This document shows positions 58,108-64,000 of a stretch of 64,000 nucleotides of DNA, piece by piece. The DNA lies in the NCBI GenBank assembly GCA_016721435.1, contig JADKIC010000005.1, positions 1 to 64,000 of the forward strand, read 5' to 3'. The translations under genes were made by a program, and so were the position numbers. This DNA is from Bacteroidota bacterium. Its GTDB lineage: Bacteria > Bacteroidota > Bacteroidia > AKYH767-A > OLB10. The notes below the pieces were generated by a model that searched no databases, had not been told where the DNA came from, and was given only the letters and a program-made list of their open reading frames with translations. Position 1 is the stretch's first letter; every line of letters begins with the position of its first letter.

Positions 58108-58616
58108 GGTGGTTTTAATGATTGATTTCCGCTTAACGGTACACTCTTATCACAATTAAACTGTAATGAGCGGGAAAGGGTTTCAATTCTTGAAATAACA
58201 TTACGCCTGCCAGGGAGAAGGCCTTACCAATGAGCAGGGTCAGTTTAAAAACATATTGTACTTCTATGGTCTGGCCAATTACTCGATTTTTTTTTTTTTA
58301 AAAAATATTTAAATTTTGTGGGTTGTTAATACAAAAAAGCCCCAATTGAAGATTTCCTTTCGTGGTTTGGTAGCAGGACCACGTAAAACGCCGAATAAAG
58401 GGTTTCAGCAGGTAAAGGCTTCATTTATCATCCTACAGAACCTTTTACACAAAGCCTTCATTGCGGAAAAACGTGTACGGGATCGTTTAAGAAAAAAGAA
58501 TTTCTCTTTACGCTTCTATGAAATGTTTAGTTTATTTAAGTCCTGTTGTATACACTGCCTCAGACAGATTAGAAAACCGGATAGCATTAACCAATGATCG
58601 ATAATTGCATCAACAA
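58108..58616 (-). other. Leader region upstream of the polysaccharide operon
   Basis: 509 bases. Contains a poly-T/poly-A tract (58286-58306), and a hairpin CGTGGT/ACCACG at 58361-58383. A 93-codon plus-strand frame from a TTG at 58316 has no signal or motif and is not called. No Bacteroidota promoter match is clear, but a long untranslated leader for wza is likely. Confidence 0.45.
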
Positions 58617-59468
58617 TCAATGCTTCACCACCCATCTGGTATTCCGTTGCTGACCACCGGTTTTCAGGACGCAATTATAAATACCTGCAGGCAGTGACCG
58701 GGCATCGATTTCAGCTTTATAGCGGCCGGCAATCATCTCTTGCTGAAGCACCTTTTGCACTAAAACACCCTGTACATTATACACGTTGATCTCCACTTCA
58801 CCTTGTTCCTCCAATGAAAATGGCAATAATGAGATGCCGGAAGCGGGATTGGGTTGAGGGCTTGACAAATCCAGTCTGATCACGTCGGATTCTTCTCCTA
58901 CACCCGTGCTTGTACTGAGGAGGATATCATCTATTTGCACAAATGAACCAACAGTTGCTAAACCCACTAAAGAAGAAATCGTCAGACTCAAAGCCGCTGT
59001 AACAGGAGTTCCTCCAATATTTGTAATGGGCACCACAGCCTGCACATAAACATTTGAATTATTTGCTGCCGTAATTGCTCCGGATCCTCCACCGGTTGTA
59101 CCGGAAGCGGCATCGTAAAAGATCGCTGTTCCACTGAAGAAATCACTTGCAAGCAGATTCGCCTTATAATAATACCTTAAACTACCGTAAGACTGACTCA
59201 CAGGGAAGCCTGCTCCTCCGGCATTGCAAGTCAGCAGACCGGGAAATGGATTTCCAAATGCAGATAACACTTCCAGTTTTGCAGCTAATGACCCCCCATG
59301 TGCATCGCTTGTTTGGGTAACCGGAATAGCTGTTCCCACTACATTATTCGTGAGCCAGTTATTCGGATTACCTTGCGTCCATGTTTCCATTCCCGGATTA
59401 GGGACGGGATTTTGTGCGAGTGCAAATAGAGGAAGGCTTAAGCAGAGATTGAGTAAAATTGTTTTCAT
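58617..59468 (-). CDS. T9SS type A-sorted secreted protein
   Basis: 283 residues. The signal peptide is MKTILLNLCLSLPLFALAQ. The middle is a beta-sandwich-like domain beginning NPVPNPGMETWTQGNPNNW, typical of carbohydrate-binding-like modules in Bacteroidota. The C-terminal 75 residues (QPNPASGISLLPFSLEEQG to GIYNCVLKTGGQQRNTRWV) are a type A T9SS sorting domain with its NP, V-Y-N and K(V)VK-like end. No catalytic motif is seen. A near-consensus promoter lies 44 bases upstream. Confidence 0.87.
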   Translation of the reverse strand: MKTILLNLCLSLPLFALAQNPVPNPGMETWTQGNPNNWLTNNVVGTAIPVTQTSDAHGGSLAAKLEVLSAFGNPFPGLLTCNAGGAGFPVSQSYGSLRYYYKANLLASDFFSGTAIFYDAASGTTGGGSGAITAANNSNVYVQAVVPITNIGGTPVTAALSLTISSLVGLATVGSFVQIDDILLSTSTGVGEESDVIRLDLSSPQPNPASGISLLPFSLEEQGEVEINVYNVQGVLVQKVLQQEMIAGRYKAEIDARSLPAGIYNCVLKTGGQQRNTRWVVKH

Positions 59469-59511
59469 GGTGATATGATTTAGAGTGGAATATCTTGCTA
59501 AAACTGTAATT

Positions 59512-59541
59512 CAAAAGTACTATTCTTAATGCATCCTCAAA
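59512..59541 (-). promoter_or_regulatory. Bacteroidota-type promoter for the T9SS type A gene
   Basis: On the minus strand, TTTG (59538-59541) is followed after 18 bases by TACTTTTG (59512-59519). This fits the TTTG-N19-TAnnTTTG promoter used by the primary sigma factor of Bacteroidota to within one base of spacing. The transcript would begin near 59505 with a short leader. Confidence 0.7.
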
Positions 59542-59678
59542 ACATTTTTTCATGCTATCTCCCGTTTATTCTCCTCTCTCCCTGCTGAAAAGCAGGTTTT
59601 TTAACAATTGAGGCAGGAAAAGACCTTGTTTCAGGTGATAAAGCTGCGCTGAAAAGCCTTAATTTCGTTGCCCGAACC

Positions 59679-60110
59679 ATGGAAGTAAAAATCATCAATC
59701 AATCGGGCCATCCATTGCCTGCTTACGAAACAATCGCCTCAGCGGGGATGGATCTTCGTGCAAACATAGAGGAATCGGTCATGGTTTCTCCTCTGCAAAG
59801 AGTAATCGTTCCCACGGGTTTGTTCATAGAACTACCTGTCGGTTACGAAGCGCAGGTACGACCAAGAAGCGGCTTAGCCTGGAAGCATGGGATTACCGTT
59901 CTCAACAGTCCGGGAACTATTGACGCCGACTATCGGGGCGAAATCAAGGTAATTCTCATCAATCTCAGTCAGGAGCCCTTCGAAATAAAGAATGGAGAAC
60001 GAATTGCCCAAATGGTTATCGCAAAACACGAAAGAGTCGAATGGTCGGAAACCTCTGATTTACAAGACACAAGCAGAGGAGCAGGCGGATTTGGCTCCAC
60101 AGGTCGATAA
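59679..60110 (+). CDS. dut: dUTP diphosphatase
   Basis: 143 residues, the size of a trimeric dUTPase. All five motifs are present: SAGMDLRA, PRSGLAWKHG, NSPGTIDADYRGE, RIAQMVI and the flexible C-terminal RGAGGFGSTG. It hydrolyses dUTP to dUMP and pyrophosphate in the cytoplasm, keeping uracil out of DNA. It starts the plus-strand cluster that follows with a nucleotidyltransferase. Confidence 0.96.
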   Translation: MEVKIINQSGHPLPAYETIASAGMDLRANIEESVMVSPLQRVIVPTGLFIELPVGYEAQVRPRSGLAWKHGITVLNSPGTIDADYRGEIKVILINLSQEPFEIKNGERIAQMVIAKHERVEWSETSDLQDTSRGAGGFGSTGR

Positions 60111-60218
60111 GGCATCTTCCGCATTAACAGATTTCTAAAAACATCATTGCTTTCGAATTATATAAATATCGCTTGAAGAAAATCAGTTCAATTCACTACT
60201 CACGCAACTAAACCCTCT

Positions 60219-61220
60219 ATGAGAATTATTGTTCCAATGGCCGGCATGGGCAAACGCATGCGTCCTCACACACTTACCACACCGAAGCCGCTGGTACCTG
60301 TGGCCGGGAAACCGATCGTTCAGCACCTGGTAGAGGATATCATTCGCATGTGCAATCAGAAAGTGGAAGAAATCGCCTATGTAGTCGGGCATTTCGGAGA
60401 GGAGGCAGAGAAAAATCTGATCAAAATTGCAGAAGATCTGGGCGCAAAAGGAACGATACATTATCAGGATACTCCTCTGGGAACTGCGCATGCCATTCTT
60501 TGTGCTGAGTCGGCTCTTCGCGGTCCGGTAGTAGTAGCTTTTGCAGATACACTCTTCAGTGCTGATTTCCGCATGGATGCGGACTGCGATGGCGTTATAT
60601 GGGTAAAGCAAATAGAAGATCCCCGTCAATTTGGTGTGGTGAAAACAGGTGCAGATGAAGTCATCACTGATTTTGTTGAGAAGCCACAAGACTTCGTTTC
60701 TGACCTCGCCATCATTGGCATTTATTATCTGAAAGATGGAGAAAATTTACGCAACGAACTCCAGTATTTAATTGATAACAACATCAAGGATAAAGGAGAA
60801 TATCAGTTGACCAATGCCCTCGAAAACATGAAGGCCAAAGGAAAGCGACTCAAAGCCGGAAAGGTAGATGAATGGCTCGATTGCGGAAATAAGGATGCCA
60901 CCGTATTTACTAATCTGCGTGTTCTTGAAATTAAATATCCGAACAATCACATCTCCTCCACAGCCAAAGTGCACAATAGCATTGTCATTCCACCCTGCTA
61001 TATCGGCGACGGTGCGGTGATAGAAGCTTCGGTTGTAGGTCCACATACCAGTATCGGCGCGCACAGTAAGATCCAGCAGAGTCTGGTCAAAAACAGTATT
61101 ATCCGCGACCACAGCACTATAAAAGAAGCAGCCATCAACAATTCACTGATGGGGAGCCACGTTCACTATAAAGGCGTTCTCCGTGACTTAAGCATGGGTG
61201 ACTACACCACCGAATCATAA
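60219..61220 (+). CDS. Sugar-phosphate nucleotidyltransferase (glucose-1-phosphate thymidylyltransferase-like)
   Basis: 333 residues. The nucleotide-binding signature is IVPMAGMGKRMRPHTLTTPK, and the catalytic core continues with LGTAHAILCAE, ADTLFSAD (metal-binding Asp), EKPQDF and WLDCGNKDA. Residues from about 240 form left-handed beta-helix turns (HNSIVIPPCYIGDGAVIEAS, VVGPHTSIGAHSKI). This makes an NDP-sugar for envelope polysaccharides. Whether it prefers UTP or dTTP, and glucose-1-phosphate or another sugar, cannot be read from the sequence. Confidence 0.9.
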   Translation: MRIIVPMAGMGKRMRPHTLTTPKPLVPVAGKPIVQHLVEDIIRMCNQKVEEIAYVVGHFGEEAEKNLIKIAEDLGAKGTIHYQDTPLGTAHAILCAESALRGPVVVAFADTLFSADFRMDADCDGVIWVKQIEDPRQFGVVKTGADEVITDFVEKPQDFVSDLAIIGIYYLKDGENLRNELQYLIDNNIKDKGEYQLTNALENMKAKGKRLKAGKVDEWLDCGNKDATVFTNLRVLEIKYPNNHISSTAKVHNSIVIPPCYIGDGAVIEASVVGPHTSIGAHSKIQQSLVKNSIIRDHSTIKEAAINNSLMGSHVHYKGVLRDLSMGDYTTES

Positions 61221-61222
61221 CA

Positions 61223-62976
61223 ATGAAGCATATACGAAATCTTTACCTACTGCTCCTTTTACCATTGTTGTTCCTGACAGCATGCGGGACGACTAAAAAA
61301 CTTCAGGAAGCAGTGCGGCCGCTCCGAAGCAAGGAGGGAGCAATCTCAAGGAAACCGACAAGATCAATGCTACTTATGCATTTTTTGAAGGGCAAAAAGA
61401 AAAGGTAACCGGTAATGAACAGAAGGCAGTAGAGAAATTCGCGCAATGTTTACGGATAGATCCCAAAAATCATGCAGCCATGTTTGAGCTGGCGGCGATC
61501 TATAATCAAAAATCAAAAATCAGTGATGCCCTCTTCTTTGCAAAAAGTGCGGCTGAGCTGGATCCGAAAAACGAATGGTATCAACTTTTGCTTGCCAATA
61601 CCTACGAAAAAAGCGGCAAGTTCAATGATGCAGTTGTCATCTATGAACAGCTCTACAAATTACATCCCGACAGAGTAGAATATCTTTTCAATGCTTCAGA
61701 TGCCTACCTCATGCAGGGAAAACTCAACGAGGCGATAAAACTCTACGATAAGATTGAAGAAAAAATCGGAGTGAACCGGGAGATGATTCAGCAAAAGCAG
61801 CGGCTCTACCTGAAGATGGGAAAAGTGAATGAGGCAGCGGCTGAGCTGGAGAAGCTGATTCAATCAGAACCGGGAAATCTTGATAATTATTCACTGCTGG
61901 TAGAACTCTGGCAGGTAAATAATCAACCGGAGAAAGCACGCGCAACCATTAAGAGAATGGAGGCCATTGATCCGGATAACCCGGGTATCGCTCTTGCTTT
62001 GGCAGAGCAGTTCCGCAGTGAAGGTGATCGTGCAGCATCCTTTGAACAGCTTAAAAAAGCATTTGCCTCTCCTCAGTTGGCAAGTGAGGTGAAAATCCGC
62101 ATCCTGACCAGTTATCTTCCTTTAGTAGAGACAAGTCCTGAGATGATGGATCAATCGTTAGCATTAAGTAAATTACTCAGTCAAACACATCCGGGAGAAG
62201 CCAATCCGCAATCTGTTTATGCTGACTTTTTAAATATCAATAAACAATACAGTGAGGCGCGAACATTATACAGAGCAAGTTTAGCTATCGACAAGAAAAA
62301 TCTGCAAGCCTGGCAACAATTGCTGATTATAGAATCCGAGTTGAGGGATTATGCATCGATGGAGCAGGAAGCAGAAGAAGCGCTGGGTCTCTTTCCGGAT
62401 CAGAGTGTCTTGTATCTCTTCAGTGGCATAGCAGCGAGTCAGAATAAAAATTATGAAACGGCAGCGAAGAAATTGTTGAGTGGAAGCAAGCTGGTCGTGG
62501 ATAATGACCAGCAGCTCATGGAATTTTATTCGAATCTGGGAGATGTTTACGATAAACTGAAAAAATTTGAAGACTCTGATAAATACTACCAGAAGGCGAT
62601 CAACATAGACGGGAATAATGTGTATGTTTTAAACAACTGGTCGTATTACCTGAGTCTGAGAAATGAACAACTCGAGAAAGCCGCGGAAATGTCGAAGCGC
62701 TCGAATGAACTCAGTCCGAATAACCCTTCCTTCCTCGACACCTATGGCTGGATTTTATACATGCAGGCGAAGTACAGTGATGCATTGATTTGGTTAGATA
62801 AAGCAATCGCTGCAGGAGGAGCGGAAAACGGAACTATTCTCGAGCATTATGGAGATACTCTTTTCAAACTCGGAAAAATAACAGAGGCGTTTGATTATTG
62901 GACACGCGCAAAGAAGACCGGCGATCATACGGAACTTCTTGATAAAAAAATCAACGATAAAAAACTCTATGAGTAA
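61223..62976 (+). CDS. TPR-repeat lipoprotein, frameshifted near its N-terminus
   Basis: The signal MKHIRNLYLLLLLPLLFLTA with lipobox Cys predicts an outer-membrane or periplasmic lipoprotein. After KKLQEA a one-base shift near 61308-61316 restores AAAPKQGGSNLKETDKINAT and the TPR part. About ten tetratricopeptide units follow (MFELAAIYNQKSKISDALFF, DAYLMQGKLNEAIKLYDKIE and so on), ending near EHYGDTLFKLGKITEAFDYW. It begins two bases after the nucleotidyltransferase stop. TPR proteins act as scaffolds; this one's partner is unknown, but neighbours point to the cell envelope. Confidence 0.83.
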
Positions 62977-63805
62977 TTACCGGTGGCTGCACATGCTGGC
63001 AGTCATTCTCTTACTGACGGCAGCATCATGTAAATCGAGGCAGAAACTTCCTTCGGTTCCCGGAACGGCTATCCGTCCCATGGAGAATGAATCGGTTGCA
63101 GAACTCATGAACCGTCTTGACTCTTCTGCTTTTAATGCGAACTGGATAAACGCGAAGGCCAGTGTCACTACCATTCAGGAAGGCAGTGAAACATCCTTCA
63201 ATATTTCCTTACGGGCCAAGCGTGACAGTATCATCTGGATTTCCATCTCCCCCTTGCTGGGCATTGAAGTCGCAAGGGTAATAATTACATCCGATTCCGT
63301 AAAATTTCTGGACCGTTTGCACAGCAAGTATCAGGTAAACACTTTTGAAACCATCAACAAGCTCCTGCAACTCAAAGTTAATTTTGAAATTGTGCAAGCG
63401 CTGATGTATGGTAATTTCTTCGCCTACAAGAAAAATGAAAACCGGTTCAATTCCGTTTATCTGGAAGATAAATATTACATCTTGAGTTCACTCAACAAGA
63501 AAAAACTGAAACGTTCTCTTGAAGAAAAAGATCTGAATAAACCGGTAATTCAGGATGTTTATATTAACAGCGGCTATTATAGAATAATTAAAATGTCGGT
63601 GGAAGATCAGAAAATCGGCAAGACCTTATTGACAGAATATGATGATTTCCGGATAACGGATGCCGGACAGTTTCCTTTTAAATCGAAAACAAAAATTACT
63701 GCTGAAAAGGATTTTGAAATACAAATTGAATACGGAAAATTAAATGTAGGACAAGAACAAGAGTTCCCCTTCACGGTTCCTTCCAACTATGAGCGCGTTC
63801 GTTAA
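62969..63805 (+). CDS. DUF4292 family lipoprotein
   Basis: The start at 62969 (MSNYRWLHMLAVILLLTAAS then CKS) gives a lipoprotein signal and overlaps the TPR stop by 8 bases; a frame open further upstream has no signal. Conserved family stretches are WINAKASVTTIQEGSETSFN, RAKRDSIIWISISPLLGIE, EVARVIITSDSVKFLDR and the closing FPFKSKTKITAEKDFEIQIE. The fold resembles LolA/LolB-like outer-membrane lipoprotein folds, but the function is not established. It sits before an EnvC-like gene, an arrangement common in Bacteroidota. Confidence 0.9.
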   Translation: MSNYRWLHMLAVILLLTAASCKSRQKLPSVPGTAIRPMENESVAELMNRLDSSAFNANWINAKASVTTIQEGSETSFNISLRAKRDSIIWISISPLLGIEVARVIITSDSVKFLDRLHSKYQVNTFETINKLLQLKVNFEIVQALMYGNFFAYKKNENRFNSVYLEDKYYILSSLNKKKLKRSLEEKDLNKPVIQDVYINSGYYRIIKMSVEDQKIGKTLLTEYDDFRITDAGQFPFKSKTKITAEKDFEIQIEYGKLNVGQEQEFPFTVPSNYERVR

Positions 63806-64000
63806 GAAATTTTCTATTCTACTTACTATCCTGTTATTGATGACAGGAAGTGTTCTTGTTGCGCAAAACAAAAAGGAGCTTGAAAACAAGAAAGCCAAAC
63901 TTCAAAAGGAAATTGACTTCACCAACAAGCAACTGAAGATCGTTGAAAAAAATAAAAATGCAACGGCGGAGCAACTCGGTGCATTGAGGAAAAAGATTCA
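63789..64000 (+). CDS. EnvC/NlpD-like murein hydrolase activator (M23 family), 3' end cut by window
   Basis: The start at 63789 overlaps the DUF4292 gene by 17 bases. MSAFVKKFSILLTILLLMTG is a signal peptide, and the visible remainder (NKKELENKKAKLQKEIDFTN, KQLKIVEKNKNATAEQLGAL) is a Lys/Glu-rich coiled coil like the N-terminal part of EnvC. The LytM/M23 domain expected at the C-terminus is outside the window, so the call depends partly on gene context. Confidence 0.75.
   Translation, partial: MSAFVKKFSILLTILLLMTGSVLVAQNKKELENKKAKLQKEIDFTNKQLKIVEKNKNATAEQLGALRKKI

Noticed and set aside
58316..58597. 93-codon plus-strand gene opposite the polysaccharide operon leader
   Set aside because: It needs a TTG start, lacks any recognisable domain and overlaps no conserved context.

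Overview
The window looks like a chromosome segment of a member of the Bacteroidota. The evidence is two proteins with type IX secretion (T9SS) sorting domains (types A and B), a PorP/SprF outer-membrane protein fused to OmpA, GH92/GH2 mannosidases, a DUF4292 lipoprotein next to an EnvC-like hydrolase activator, and a near-consensus Bacteroidota promoter (TTTG-N18-TACTTTTG). No tRNA, rRNA, CRISPR array, integrase or transposase is visible.

Layout. (1) 1-6347, plus strand: the tail of a denitrification cluster. It holds nirK with a fused cytochrome c, a SUMF1-fold lipoprotein, an SCO1-like copper chaperone, an alginate-export-type porin, and norQ and norD for nitric oxide reductase maturation. 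(2) 6420-10684, minus strand: a complete dlt operon, dltC-dltD-dltX-dltB-dltA, including a 50-residue DltX. An L,D-transpeptidase gene (11041-11688) diverges from it. (3) 12315-22927, plus strand: a beta-helix protein and a giant multidomain surface protein (NHL, three 77-residue repeats, Ig-like, MopE-like, seven CARDB-like, PPC, IPT and collagen-like Gly-rich segments), both interrupted by frameshifts. (4) 22945-31842, minus strand: cutC, glycosylasparaginase, GH92 mannosidase, GH2 beta-mannosidase and meaB. (5) 31990-34356, plus strand: a cobalamin riboswitch, a BtuB-like receptor and a 59-residue membrane protein. (6) 34955-58107, minus strand: an M28 peptidase, a WecA-like transferase, a PorP-OmpA fusion and a T9SS NHL protein, then a surface polysaccharide locus (read from wza through wzc, flippase, glycosyltransferases, polymerase/ligase, a kinase-like pair, methyltransferase and acyltransferase). 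(7) 58617-64000: a T9SS type A protein (minus), then dut, a sugar-nucleotidyltransferase, a TPR lipoprotein, a DUF4292 lipoprotein and the start of an EnvC-like gene (plus).

A cross-cutting feature is that many genes are broken by single-base frameshifts, mostly in short homopolymers: norD, dltB, dltA, the beta-helix gene, the giant protein, beta-mannosidase, btuB, M28, porP-ompA, an acyltransferase, the O-antigen polymerase, the flippase and a TPR gene. One kinase-like gene carries an in-frame TAA near its end. Because all gene classes are hit and the reading resumes at once in another frame, uncorrected sequencing indels are the simplest explanation. The continuous 925-codon reading frame joining dltB to dltA is best read as an artefact of two such shifts.

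The strongest biology is the Gram-negative dlt operon with its own DltX, the APH-like kinase next to a nucleotidyltransferase/thymidylate-kinase-like fusion in the polysaccharide locus, and an 86-bp tandem palindromic repeat array with a relative elsewhere in the window.
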